64,000 bases of DNA from Silvanigrella aquatica (GTDB taxonomy: Bacteria; Bdellovibrionota_B; Oligoflexia; Silvanigrellales; Silvanigrellaceae), in contig NZ_CP017834.1 in assembly GCF_001907975.1 (NCBI RefSeq), positions 2,637,356-2,701,355 of the forward strand, read 5' to 3'. The notes under the pieces were generated by a model that saw only the letters and a list, made by a program, of their open reading frames with translations, was not told the DNA's origin and searched no databases. Shown piece by piece: positions 1-8,937 of this stretch. The position numbers and the translations under genes are program-made. Numbering within the stretch: the stretch's first letter is position 1; each line of letters opens with the position of its first letter.

Positions 1-59
1 AAAAAATAATTATTTAAAATTCTATGCTAAAAAATTAAGTAAACGAATTATTAGTATAT

Positions 60-985
60 TTAATTATTTTCTCTTAATTTATCAACATATTCTAAATAAG
101 CAATATGTTCCGCATTTCTTCCATCTTTAAATGGCTCCCCAGTATCTCTAAAAACAAGTTCTAAACGACTCGCAATCATTTGAAGCAAAAAACGAGAAGG
201 AGCGGCCTTAGCAACCGCAAAACTATATGGCTCTTTTAGCTCAGTATTTAGCCCGATATAACCATTCAACCATCCCTGTGAGTTCTCTGCTCGATTCCAT
301 ATAGCGTTCACATCTTTATCTTTATGAACATACGGAATTAAGCAACCAAATGAATCAAAACCGTTTATACTTTTTGAAGTTAATGCTAAAAGTTCTGGAG
401 TAAAAAGAAGATCTAAAATTTCTTTATTCAATCTAATTCTTAGCATATAATTAGAATTTCCATAAAAATTTGCTTGTTTATAATCCCCAAAATGTCCATA
501 GTTTGGAAACAAATCTCTTCCTCCAGAATTTTCAATCTTATTTAAATTTATTTTGTTAATAACTTTCCAATCTACTTCACCTATATCTTTAGGATATTGA
601 TTTCCATTTATTCGCCATTTTAAGAAAGCTTTAACACCTCCATCGCTTTCACCTTGATAAAGATAAAAAAATGGCACATTTTTATTGAAAACCTGTAGTG
701 TATTTTGATCCCAAATGTATTTATATTTTTTATTTGTAGCTAATTTTTTGACAATTTCAATATCTCTTCCATTATCTGCTTTCTTTGAAGGACTTAAATT
801 ATTTTCGCACCACCTGTTGACTTCTTCAGCTTTGATTTTTCCAATTATTTTCTTCCAATAATCAATGTCATACTCCTTTTGAGGAGCAGGAACTGCATTA
901 GCCGATATATGATATAGAAAAACGTTTAAAATCAAAAATAAAATTTTAATCTTCTCGAATTTATATTTTTTTTAATTATTCTCAT
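60..985 (-). pseudogene. Secreted protein of unknown function, frameshifted just after its start
   Basis: The open frame covering most of this gene has no good start: it can only begin at a TTG (933-935) with no ribosome site. An ATG at 983-985 has an AAGGA site about 8 bases upstream, but its frame stops after 17 codons. Between them is a run of eight A (coding sense). Adding one A joins the two frames and gives a textbook signal peptide: a Lys-rich start (MRIIKKKYKFEKIK), a hydrophobic core (ILFLILNVFL) and an Ala-X-Ala-like cleavage site (SANA) before VPAPQ. I therefore read it as an exported protein of about 307 residues, now out of frame at the A8 tract. The mature part is soluble-looking, rich in Asn, Lys and aromatic residues, and I recognise no family. 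The cause could be a fixed mutation, a reversible tract change or a sequencing error. Confidence 0.65.
966..973 (-). repeat. A8 homopolymer at the 5' end of a secreted-protein gene
   Basis: Eight consecutive A on the coding (minus) strand, at codons 5-7 of the gene that starts at 985. Nine A would restore the frame into the 291-codon downstream frame. Length change by strand slippage would switch the protein on or off. Confidence 0.7.
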
Positions 986-1304
986 AAAAAATTTCCTTAT
1001 TATTTTAATTTTAGTAAATTTTAATCCATTTATTATTAAATAAATGGATTATTATTGCAATATTTTTTAAAATAAAATTTATCAATATTATTTTAAAAAA
1101 AGTAAAAATCAGAAAATAAAAAATACAGATATATAATATTTATTAATTATATTAATAAATATCCTTTGCATTTTTAAAGTATATCATTATTAATAGACTG
1201 TTTAAGAGGGCTAAAAGCGGATCCACCTAAAATATAATTATTAATTATTTAATTACTTTATTTATAATTTCAAATATTAAATTAATTTAATAATAACTAA
1301 GTTT
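986..1304. other. AT-rich intergenic region with one hairpin
   Basis: About 320 bases, extremely AT-rich, between two minus-strand genes. I see no gene. It holds the AAGGA ribosome site of the left-hand gene and a perfect 12-bp inverted repeat (1022-1033 with 1040-1051, 6-base loop). The repeat could act as a weak transcription terminator for the metalloprotease gene. A slightly more GC-rich patch at about 1196-1232 is unexplained. Confidence 0.5.
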
Positions 1305-2009
1305 TTAATTTACATAAATCGAACGAATTCTAATGATATCATTATCAGATAAAACACGAAATGTCGTCGGATTTGAAATACTATTTTCACCAATTGATAT
1401 ATATGGATACATAACACTATCTCTTTCATTCAAGACATGACCCAATCCTAATACATGCCCTAATTCATGAAGAATAATGCTTTCTAAATCAACATAAAAA
1501 TGAGTTTTATTATTTAAAGGAACAGTTGTATCACCAAAAATATAGGTATCTCTATTCATACGAATGGATGCTTTGATGATAAATGATCCATTTGAAATAT
1601 AAATAGTCGTAGCTATTAAATTGGCACTTTTCCCTGTATTTTTAATCCATCCCCCATTTCCATTTGACAGTTGATCAAAATAAATTCCATTTATATTTTG
1701 AGAAAACGGCAAATACAAATCATTAAAAGAGTTGCCAGTGAAATTATTAGATCCACTTCTTAAATATATTATTTTCTTTCCAATGGCTTTATTCCAGGTA
1801 CTTACTGCATTCTCAATTTGTTTGAAGTTAGTTTTATCTTCATCTAAAATTTGATTACTTAAATCTAAAATTATTGGATATTTATATTTTTCACCCCATC
1901 CTTTTGAAAAAACAATTGGTTTATCACCATTTGTATTAAAATCATCATATTTAATTTTTAAATCACACGAATATATAATAATTGAATAAATAAATATTAA
2001 TATTTTCAT
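1305..2009 (-). CDS. Matrixin-like zinc metalloprotease, predicted lipoprotein
   Basis: The protein has the metzincin signature HELGHVLGLGH: zinc ligands His181, His185 and His191 with catalytic Glu182. A Met-turn follows (SVMYP, Met200). This is typical of matrixin-type (M10-like) peptidases, here 234 residues with the catalytic site near the C-terminus and no other domain. The N-terminus (MKILIFIYSIIIYSC) is a short lipoprotein signal with Cys15 as the likely lipidated residue, so the enzyme should be membrane-anchored facing the periplasm or surface. I chose the ATG at 2009, because a GAG-type site precedes it; an in-frame ATG at 2021 adds four residues and has no such site. No recognisable pro-domain with a cysteine switch is visible. 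The substrate is unknown. Confidence 0.85.
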   Translation of the reverse strand: MKILIFIYSIIIYSCDLKIKYDDFNTNGDKPIVFSKGWGEKYKYPIILDLSNQILDEDKTNFKQIENAVSTWNKAIGKKIIYLRSGSNNFTGNSFNDLYLPFSQNINGIYFDQLSNGNGGWIKNTGKSANLIATTIYISNGSFIIKASIRMNRDTYIFGDTTVPLNNKTHFYVDLESIILHELGHVLGLGHVLNERDSVMYPYISIGENSISNPTTFRVLSDNDIIRIRSIYVN

Positions 2010-2117
2010 ATAAAAACTCATAAATAGAAATTTAAAGTCTTTAAATAAATTTAAATTTTATATATTTTTTAAATAAAAAAAGGTGTATTCTCTAATTTAA
2101 GAATACTGACCCTTTAA

Positions 2118-2255
2118 TTAAAATAATTTATTAGGTATCACTTCCCAAGTATTATCTTGACCTAATGTAGCAACTAAATTGTTTACATTGTATCGATGAT
2201 TGACTTGAGATGACAGAGTCACAGTTTTTATATCAATAATTATAAATATTTGTTT
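2118..2255 (-). pseudogene. Short coding relic, C-terminal end of an unknown gene
   Basis: An open frame of 45 codons with coding-like composition (ending LGQDNTWEVIPNKLF) and no ATG start or ribosome site. It is in the same frame as the 35-codon peptide gene just upstream, separated from it by a TAG and a TAA. It looks like the tail of a decayed gene whose front was lost, possibly when the neighbouring insertion sequence arrived. The family is not recognised. Confidence 0.35.
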
Positions 2256-2261
2256 TTATTT

Positions 2262-2369
2262 CTAGCAGCAATCCAATAATTTGGAGTTGGTGTAGACTGA
2301 AGAATTGATACTCTTAAGACTATAATTAGTAGAAGAAGCAATTGCTTTTTTAGAATAATCTAATATCAT
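2262..2369 (-). CDS. Candidate 35-residue small peptide, Ser/Asn-rich, ending in Cys-Cys
   Basis: An ATG at 2369 is preceded by a good AAGGA site at an 8-base spacing, and opens 35 codons (MILDYSKKAIASS... ending SKLLDCC). The peptide is rich in Ser, Thr, Asn and Tyr and ends in two cysteines. It has no hydrophobic signal. Downstream in the same frame, after two stops, lies another coding-like stretch, so this may be the first part of a broken gene rather than a complete peptide. The IS3 element ends 55 bases upstream and may have cut away its promoter. Function unknown; I give it modest weight. Confidence 0.3.
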   Translation of the reverse strand: MILDYSKKAIASSTNYSLKSINSSVYTNSKLLDCC

Positions 2370-2451
2370 AGTTATTTCCTTTTCTAAAAGAATTAAATAA
2401 ATTAAGGTAACGATTATAACTTCACTGGTGTGATCCCCGAAAAGTGGACGG

Positions 2452-3288
2452 TTAAATTTCATAATTTTTTTCATACTCTAATGGTGCAAGATAATCAAGG
2501 GCAGAGTGCGCACGAATTCGATTATAAAACACCTCAATATATTCTATAATCGAAGATTTTGCTTCTTTTCTAGTAAGAAAATTGCATCGATGTACCAATT
2601 CTTTTTTTAGAGTGGAAAAAAATGTTTCTGTAATAGAATTCTCATAGCAGCTATTGCTCATGCTTTGATGAAAATGATTTAATTTTAAATATTTTCTAAC
2701 TTCTTTACTTGAATATTGTGATCCTTTGTCACTATGAAAAATTATTCCATTTGGAAAATGAGATCTTTTTTTGTATGCCATGTTTAGTGAATTCAAAACA
2801 ATTTCTCTTTTTAGATTATCTTGCATGCTCCAACCAATTATTGCTCTTGAAAAAGTATCCAATATTATGCACAAATAAACCCAGCCCTCTTTCGTTGGAA
2901 TATAAGTAATATCGCTGGTCCAAAGTTCGTTGGGCTTATAGGAAGTAAAATCCCCTGAAATTAAATTCGGAAAATGTATCGCTTGCCTATCAACCTTTGT
3001 TGTTGTTTTAAATTTAGGTTTGCCGACCCCATTCAGATTTAGTTTCTTCATAATCTTGGATATTCGTTTTTTTCCAACTTTAATAAATGACTTTTTAAGT
3101 GTTGATAAAATTCGCCGTCTTCCATATGTACCCCTTGAAGAAGTATGTATTTTTTTTATTTCTTCTTCAAGGCTAAACTCAAATTGATGATTTTTATCTT
3201 TACACTCAAGCCATTTATAAAATCCACTTTTAGAAACGCACATTACTTTGCAAAGTAAAAGAATAGGATAATTAAGCTTCTCTAGCAA
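2452..3288 (-). CDS. IS3-family transposase OrfB (DDE integrase domain), copy A
   Basis: 278 residues with an N-terminal HTH_21-like region and an rve integrase core. The catalytic DDE triad is visible: Asp in TSDITYIP, Asp in FHSDKGSQYSS, and Glu in ENSITETFFSTLKKEL. It catalyses IS excision and integration. It is probably made mainly as an OrfAB fusion by -1 frameshifting at 3336-3342, since its own start (TTG) is poor and follows the orfA stop closely. The protein is identical to the copy at 12760-13596, which suggests recent transposition or gene conversion. Confidence 0.93.
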   Translation of the reverse strand: MLEKLNYPILLLCKVMCVSKSGFYKWLECKDKNHQFEFSLEEEIKKIHTSSRGTYGRRRILSTLKKSFIKVGKKRISKIMKKLNLNGVGKPKFKTTTKVDRQAIHFPNLISGDFTSYKPNELWTSDITYIPTKEGWVYLCIILDTFSRAIIGWSMQDNLKREIVLNSLNMAYKKRSHFPNGIIFHSDKGSQYSSKEVRKYLKLNHFHQSMSNSCYENSITETFFSTLKKELVHRCNFLTRKEAKSSIIEYIEVFYNRIRAHSALDYLAPLEYEKNYEI

Positions 3289-3302
3289 TATAAACTCGTA
3301 TT

Positions 3303-3590
3303 TTAATCGAGTTGCTTTGCAAAGAAGCTTGCCGCCTTTTTTAGGATTTCATTTTCCTTTTTTAAAAGCTCGTATTCTCGCTTTAGCTTTTTCAATTCGT
3401 CAGAGTTTTTCTTTATATTTGAATTTTCCTTTTCGCCAATAGAACGCTTCCAGCTATTCAGAGTGGGGTAGGAAACCTCAAACTCCCTAGCTATCTGAGC
3501 CATGCTTTTAGGGCTATTTTCTAAGACTTCAAGGACTTGGTTTTTAAACTCAAGAGAATATTGACTTTTAACTGATTTCTTCTTTACCAT
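3303..3590 (-). CDS. IS3-family OrfA (HTH DNA-binding), copy A
   Basis: 95 residues. The N-terminal helix-turn-helix (SMAQIAREFEVSYPTLNSWKR) is of the HTH_8/HTH_23 transposase type, and residues 65-88 form a Lys/Glu/Leu coiled coil (ELKKLKREYELLKKENEILKK in part), the usual dimerisation segment. It binds the IS ends and is the N-terminal part of the OrfAB transposase. Intact and identical to copy B. Confidence 0.92.
   Translation of the reverse strand: MVKKKSVKSQYSLEFKNQVLEVLENSPKSMAQIAREFEVSYPTLNSWKRSIGEKENSNIKKNSDELKKLKREYELLKKENEILKKAASFFAKQLD
3336..3342 (-). other. Programmed -1 frameshift heptamer A_AAA_AAG, copy A
   Basis: In the orfA frame the codons CTA AAA AAG near the 3' end form the slippery heptamer A_AAA_AAG. 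Slipping back one base opens a stop-free path into orfB. This is the known mechanism for making OrfAB in IS3-family elements. Confidence 0.75.
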
Positions 3591-5028
3591 GGGACAACCC
3601 TTCTATATGAACGCCTAAGTTCATAGCATATTGTCCACTAAAAGGAATCACTTTATCTTTTTTACTTGCCCCAGAACATTGTATATCATGATCGAAACCA
3701 TAGTATTCTTTAACAGGTATTTTCTCTTCTAAAAACCTTAAAGCCTTAACATCTCTTGCATAATAAAACCCATAATCATTTAAAAATGCAAATCTGTCAC
3801 TTTTAACCTCATATAATGTAATAAATAAAACCAAAAAATTATTAAATACAGAAAAAATAAGGATTGTTATGAAAGTAAATTTAAAAATCTTTAAAAATTT
3901 TAATAAATATTTATTTTTATTATGAATATAAAATAATTTAAATTTTTCTTTTATAAAAAAGAATGCTTGAACCACAATTGGGACAGTTAAAATATAAATC
4001 GGAAATAGAAATCTTTCTTCTTTATGTCCAATCAAACTATGAATAAAAATATAAGAAAAAATCGTCCAAACAAAAATATTTCTGTAATAAATTAAAATAC
4101 CAGAAATCAGTAATATAAAAAATAATGCATTTAAAGGAGTGATAAAATAATTTGAAAGATAGATAAAATATTGATAAAAAGGATATACTCCAAATTTAGC
4201 AGCTACTCCATGAAAAATATTAGATTCTAAATATTTCCAGGGGGTAAACACAAAATGCCCGTAGCAGTAAGAATCTATAAATGTACACAAAATAATACTT
4301 AAAATATAGCCTAAACAAAAAATTGATAAAAACTTAATTTTATTATTAATATTAAAAAATGTCCAAGCAATAAATCCAAAAGTAATAAAAATACTTTGAA
4401 ATCGAGCTTCAAATACTAAACCTGATAAAATTCCAATAAAAAATGCTGGATATAGAGCTATATTTAAATTTTGACCTAATTTTGATAAAGAAATATTCTC
4501 GCCTTTTAACGAAAATAATAGAAGAGATAACGCAATTAAATTTAATGATGTAGAAAAATTCTCTGAAGAAGTTCTTGCTGCTAAAAAAGGAAATAAATAA
4601 AATAAAAATATAATGAAAATAGAAACTTTCCAAATATTATTACTTTTATAAAATTTAAAAAGAGCTAAGGAAAAAGTCACTTGGGCGAAAAACGCTAAAA
4701 CTGAAAATTCCAAGCGAAACAAAAAACTCAAAAAAAAGGGGTCTTTTTCAATTCCAAAAACACTAAAAAATTTATAACTTATAAATAATAAAAAGGATTG
4801 CAACCAAGGTCTAATTTCAGATGAAAATTCCCAAGCCATTTCACTTGGCGGAATACTATTGATTTTAGAATTAAAAAATTCAATAATTTGAAAATGCTCA
4901 TCTGCATGATAATAACCAAGAGTATTATATGCAAACAAAATATTTGCAATAAAACCAAATAACAAAATTAAGTAAAAGTAAATTTTATCTGATGGTTTTA
5001 ATTTAAAATAATTTTCTATATATTTCAA
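3568..5028 (-). pseudogene. GT22 (Alg9/PIG-B-like) membrane mannosyltransferase, C-terminus replaced by IS sequence
   Basis: A polytopic protein with many hydrophobic segments and the signature of GT-C fold mannosyltransferases of family GT22: YHADEHFQIIEF near residue 40 (the DE pair of the first luminal loop) and SSEIRPWLQSF near residue 70. Such enzymes move a sugar from a lipid-phosphate donor onto a glycan or lipid on the outer face of the membrane. The start is a TTG at 5028 with an AGGAG site 6 bases upstream. Native coding ends at about residue 457 (position 3656), where IS copy A begins; the last 28 or so residues are read from the IS left end up to its first in-frame stop. The soluble C-terminal part expected in this family is lost. 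Whether the chimera works is unknown. Confidence 0.75.
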
Positions 5029-5067
5029 TTTAACTCCTATGAATTATAAGAAGTAATTTATAAAAAA

Positions 5068-5805
5068 TTAATTTAAAGCATACTTTCCAATTTGAGATTG
5101 ATACTTTTTAAATTTAGTTAAAAATCTATCTAAAAATGAACCTAACTCTCCATTAGATGTTTCAATTAAAGCATGTTTAATGTCTTGTGGTTCATAAACA
5201 ATACCATATAAATAACGATAAAATGTACCATCAGGTTTTATAAAAAATAAAGCTGCGCCGTGAGAATATTCCCCTGTTGACTTATCTAGTTCATAATAAA
5301 AATTAAGATCTTTAACTAAGGATTTAATATTTTTATTATCACCCACGAAAAAATCCCACTTTGCGTTATTTTGCCCTGTTTGAGTAGTCCATAATTTATG
5401 CTTTTCTTTTGCAAAAGCAGGAGTGTCGCTACTATCAAAACTAATTGTAGCAATGGAAAAACCATTTCCAATAGGCCAATCTAATTTTTTTAGAGCTGAT
5501 GCTAAATTTACAAATTGAAAAGTACACATAGTTGTGCATTTGTAATAGTTTAAAGTTAAAATAAGAACTTTTTGATTTTTAAAAAGATCCTTTAATGTTT
5601 CTTTTTTTCCCTCTTGATTTGTAAATGTTAAGCTTAAATCAATTTTTTGATTTAATTTTTCGTAAATTTCTCCTTGTGGCATATTTTTTTGAAAATCATC
5701 TTCAGCTGCATATGATTTTAGCAAGAATAAAAATTGCATGAGAATAATAAATAAAGTAAATTTTACTTTCCATTTTTTTAAAATATTTTTTTTAGAAATA
5801 AACAT
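5068..5805 (-). CDS. Sco1/SenC-family copper chaperone / thioredoxin-like protein
   Basis: 245 residues, thioredoxin fold. The copper-binding CxxxC is present (YYKCTTMCTF, Cys90 and Cys94) together with the distal His182 (EYSHGAALFFI), the three ligands used by Sco proteins to load CuA in cytochrome oxidase. Residues 12-33 form an N-terminal hydrophobic signal or anchor after a Lys-rich start, so the domain lies in the periplasm. An AAGGAA site precedes the ATG at 5805. No oxidase genes are adjacent, so a role in oxidase assembly is inferred from the family. Confidence 0.88.
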   Translation of the reverse strand: MFISKKNILKKWKVKFTLFIILMQFLFLLKSYAAEDDFQKNMPQGEIYEKLNQKIDLSLTFTNQEGKKETLKDLFKNQKVLILTLNYYKCTTMCTFQFVNLASALKKLDWPIGNGFSIATISFDSSDTPAFAKEKHKLWTTQTGQNNAKWDFFVGDNKNIKSLVKDLNFYYELDKSTGEYSHGAALFFIKPDGTFYRYLYGIVYEPQDIKHALIETSNGELGSFLDRFLTKFKKYQSQIGKYALN

Positions 5806-6008
5806 TTTTCATTCCTTTTTCTTTTATACAACTTCACCATAAAAAAGCATTGATTTAAATTTTTGTAAATCAAATGACACTTTATTTTTCATAGCATATT
5901 TAAAAGTAATATCTACATTTACACATCATAAAGCGAGAAATGATGTTGCTCAAAAGCTCTTCCCACGCTAATATTTCAAACGCAACCCGTTTTATAAGGG
6001 CATCATGA

Positions 6009-6896
6009 ATGAGTCAGAACCTTTCTGGAAATATTGTCATCATTGGATTTGGAAACATAGGTAAAGCTCTCGCTAAAGGGCTGCAAAATATCGCAACAAA
6101 AGAGCTTAATATTATTGTCTGTGATAGAGAAGAGCCACGACCCCATGAAAATTACCCTGCAGGTCTTGATTTCAAAAAACTCACTTACTTAAGTTATTCA
6201 AACATTACCGAAAAAAATAATACCATTCCTCTCTCGGATAAGGACACCCTTATTTTCTGTGTGAAACCACAAAATTTTGTGGAATCTGTGGAACGTTGGA
6301 AGCCCGTATTTTTAGGAAACAAAGGTAATCCACTTGTTATTTCTATACTGGCAGGAACACCTACGGAACTCATCCACAAATATTTTTCTTATGATTGCCC
6401 CGTTGTCCGTTGTATGCCAAATATTGCAGCAACTATCGATGCCTCTGCCAGTGTTTTATGTGCTAGTAGCAAAACTCCTAAACATTATTTAGAGAGAGCG
6501 AAACTCATTTTTGATGCCGTTGGAAAAACTTGGATTGCCCCTGAAGATCAACTGGATGCCGTCACAGGATTAAGTGGCAGTGGACCTGCCTATATTTACA
6601 TGGTCATTGAAGCTTTGGCTGATGGGGGCGTTAAAATGGGTTTACCAAGACAGCTTGCCATTGAACTTGCCACACAAACTGTTCTTGGTGCTGCTAAACT
6701 TGTGCAAGAAACCAAAGAACATCCTGCTGTTCTAAGAGATCAGGTCACAACTCCCGGAGGAACAACCATAAGCGCCATCCATGAGCTTGAAAAATGTGGA
6801 TTAAGACCCATGCTTATTTCTGCGGTTGTCACAGCTTCAGAAAAAAGCGCTTCTTTGGCAAAAGTGGTTGAAGAAAAAATAAGAAAACAACAATAA
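6009..6896 (+). CDS. proC: Pyrroline-5-carboxylate reductase
   Basis: The last step of proline synthesis: NAD(P)H-dependent reduction of 1-pyrroline-5-carboxylate to proline in the cytoplasm. The N-terminal Rossmann motif IIGFGNIGKALAKG is at residues 11-24. The C-terminal dimerisation domain has the conserved GLSGSGPAYIY and LRDQVTTPGGTTISAIHELE segments. At 295 residues it is slightly longer than the usual 270, from short insertions in the N-terminal half. The ATG at 6009 follows an AAGGG site. It stands alone, converging on the protease gene. Confidence 0.95.
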   Translation: MSQNLSGNIVIIGFGNIGKALAKGLQNIATKELNIIVCDREEPRPHENYPAGLDFKKLTYLSYSNITEKNNTIPLSDKDTLIFCVKPQNFVESVERWKPVFLGNKGNPLVISILAGTPTELIHKYFSYDCPVVRCMPNIAATIDASASVLCASSKTPKHYLERAKLIFDAVGKTWIAPEDQLDAVTGLSGSGPAYIYMVIEALADGGVKMGLPRQLAIELATQTVLGAAKLVQETKEHPAVLRDQVTTPGGTTISAIHELEKCGLRPMLISAVVTASEKSASLAKVVEEKIRKQQ

Positions 6897-6916
6897 ATTA
6901 ATTTAGGAGCCTCAAT

Positions 6917-6950
6917 CTGAATTATTCTCCTCGTTCATTTTATAATTCAG
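6917..6950. terminator. Candidate bidirectional terminator between proC and the S8 protease
   Basis: A perfect 9-bp inverted repeat (6917-6925 with 6942-6950) sits between two converging genes. The loop is long (16 bases) and the stem is AT-rich, so the call is weak. Confidence 0.35.
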
Positions 6951-6958
6951 TTACTTTG

Positions 6959-8935
6959 TTATTTTAAAGGAAACCCCAATATTTTCATTTTAATTCCTAA
7001 AACTTTTACTTTAGTATTGACGGTACTTTCTTTTTTATTCCCATTTTTAATTCTAATTTTCCAATCCCCTTTTGAATTTTCTTCATAAAAAGTGTTTGTT
7101 AAATAACCCATTGTCTTTTCTACTACATCAAGACTATTTCCAGGATATTTCCGACTGATATCTGAGTCTTTCGTATTATTAGATATTAATGAATTTGCTG
7201 GATATAATATTGTACTCACTGTCCCACTAGGAGAAATCAATTCAATGCTTATGCCATCGGCTTTATCTGCATCTATTGTAGGAAGTAAATTGATAGCTTG
7301 AATTGATAGATTATCTAAAACATTCAAAGTAAATGTCTCATTCATTTCACCTTCATTAATGAGGATTGGCTCAGAATAATCCTGCTTTATTTCTTTGTTT
7401 TCTATTTTTTTTCCTGCATAGGGATATTTTTTTGTACCTCGCATAATCTCTTTTGTCATGGCAATTGCTTTAGAGGCATCAACGAGTCCAAATCCATAAG
7501 CATGATGAAAATAATTATCTGCTTTATTTTTTACCCATTGTTTAAACCAAGGCTCCCAATATTGATTAGAAGAATCAAATATATTTAATACCTTAAGCAT
7601 TCTCATAATACCTGGTATTTGATCGGGTTCTAAAATTTCTCTATTTGCTGTTTTAGCTAAAATATACTTAATTTCCCATAATTTTAAATTTGGATTTGCT
7701 TCAAGCATAAGAGCAATAACACCACTTACCATAGGAGTTGCAGCTGAAGTTCCTATAAACGAAGCAGTATAATTATAACCTCTGTTTTCAGGATATTTTT
7801 CATCATCTTTATCAAATTCATATTGAGAATTTGAATTTTTTCTTCCTGGGATTGTTGTGGAGATGATTGCAGGATCTGTTTCTGGGTCAGAAGTTCTAAA
7901 AATGGGATCCGAGGTTTTGCGCATTCTATAACCACCTCCAAATCCTGTAATCCAAATATCAGACCCCACACTTGAATAGGAACTCGCCTCTCCATGAGAA
8001 GTAGCAGCAGCAACAACAATATTAGTTGGAGTAGATTTGACGTAATCAAAAGAAGACTGATGAGCACGCATTCTTTTAAAAACTTCTATTTGCATTGCTG
8101 TAACATTAAGAGGATCTATATTATCAAAAACATCCATAAGATCTATTTTGTTTTCTTTAGCATATGCTTCAATATAATTTGTGCAAAATGAGCTATTGCC
8201 TCCACTTTGAACCACAATAATATTGTCAGATAATTGATTGCTAATATTTTTATCAAACTCTGTTTTATAATATGTTGAGGTGAAACTAAAACAATGGAAT
8301 CCATAACTCCTATTAATAAAGTTATAATTTCTTCCAAGATATTGTAATAATATCTCTTTTTCATCTTCAGAAAGCACGGAATTTCTTTCTAATACATTAA
8401 TGCTTCCCATTTTTACTCCTGGGGCAACACCTCGAAAACCATTTTTTTCATTTATAGAACCCCCTATAACTCCAGCAACTTCTGTCCCATGGGCATTCGT
8501 GTCTTTTGTAATTTCTATACTATCTTTTAAAGTAAATTTAGGACCTGTTATATCTAAAGGATCTCTTATATCTAAAGAACCAGCTTTAATATTTTTATTT
8601 AATAAATCCGAATGACTGAAATCTACAGCACTATCTGCAATTAATGCCTTTACGTCTTTTCCCGTTTCTACTACATTTGATAAATTTAAGTCAACCCCTG
8701 GCTTTGCTTCATTATCCGAGTAGGCTTTTTGTCCTGTATTATGCAAATGCCACATTTGATCGTATATAATTTTGTTATTATTTTGCTTACTCAGATCGTT
8801 ATTGCCTAAACTCCTACTACTTGAATCCTCATTTAACAAAATTTTATTTGATAAAACATCATTTGGAATCTTATTACTACAAGACTCTATTGTTATTAAT
8901 ATGATTAAAAATTGAATATACTTTCTAATAATCAT
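6959..8935 (-). CDS. Subtilisin-like (S8) serine protease with C-terminal P domain, predicted lipoprotein
   Basis: 658 residues. A lipoprotein signal ends at Cys19 (ITIESC). The catalytic triad of subtilases is visible: Asp101 (ALIADSAVDFSHSDL), His149 (TNAHGTEVAGVIGG) and Ser397 (FIGTSAATPMVSG), with the oxyanion Asn247 in SGGNSS. Residues about 540-655 match a proprotein-convertase P domain (LISPSGT, GDWKIRIKN). The segment MWHLHNTGQ at 61-69 is the usual start of the mature kexin-type catalytic domain, yet no pro-domain precedes it; the preceding 40 residues are a low-complexity linker. The pro-domain is probably the separate gene directly upstream, which ends 2 bases before this ATG. The Asp motif reads DSAVD rather than the common D-[ST]-G. 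Likely role: processing of envelope or secreted proteins. Confidence 0.9.
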   Translation of the reverse strand: MIIRKYIQFLIILITIESCSNKIPNDVLSNKILLNEDSSSRSLGNNDLSKQNNNKIIYDQMWHLHNTGQKAYSDNEAKPGVDLNLSNVVETGKDVKALIADSAVDFSHSDLLNKNIKAGSLDIRDPLDITGPKFTLKDSIEITKDTNAHGTEVAGVIGGSINEKNGFRGVAPGVKMGSINVLERNSVLSEDEKEILLQYLGRNYNFINRSYGFHCFSFTSTYYKTEFDKNISNQLSDNIIVVQSGGNSSFCTNYIEAYAKENKIDLMDVFDNIDPLNVTAMQIEVFKRMRAHQSSFDYVKSTPTNIVVAAATSHGEASSYSSVGSDIWITGFGGGYRMRKTSDPIFRTSDPETDPAIISTTIPGRKNSNSQYEFDKDDEKYPENRGYNYTASFIGTSAATPMVSGVIALMLEANPNLKLWEIKYILAKTANREILEPDQIPGIMRMLKVLNIFDSSNQYWEPWFKQWVKNKADNYFHHAYGFGLVDASKAIAMTKEIMRGTKKYPYAGKKIENKEIKQDYSEPILINEGEMNETFTLNVLDNLSIQAINLLPTIDADKADGISIELISPSGTVSTILYPANSLISNNTKDSDISRKYPGNSLDVVEKTMGYLTNTFYEENSKGDWKIRIKNGNKKESTVNTKVKVLGIKMKILGFPLK

Positions 8936-8937
8936 TG

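Larger units (their letters stand above)
2425..3655 (-). mobile_element. IS3-family insertion sequence, copy A
   Basis: A 1231-bp element identical in both encoded proteins and in length to copy B at 12393-13623, in the opposite orientation. It carries orfA and orfB in overlapping frames. Imperfect terminal inverted repeats share GTGAT, CC and AGTGGAC. I defined the ends as the points where the two copies stop matching. I see no target-site duplication. The left end (transposase-upstream side) lies inside a GT22 glycosyltransferase gene and supplies its last codons. Confidence 0.92.

Noticed and set aside
1196-1232. GC-richer patch that resembles an insertion-sequence end
   Set aside because: No matching partner end or transposase remnant found nearby; too short to call.
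2262-2474. 70-codon frame running from the IS end into the small peptide
   Set aside because: Its first half is IS terminal sequence and orfB tail; only the ATG at 2369 has a ribosome site.
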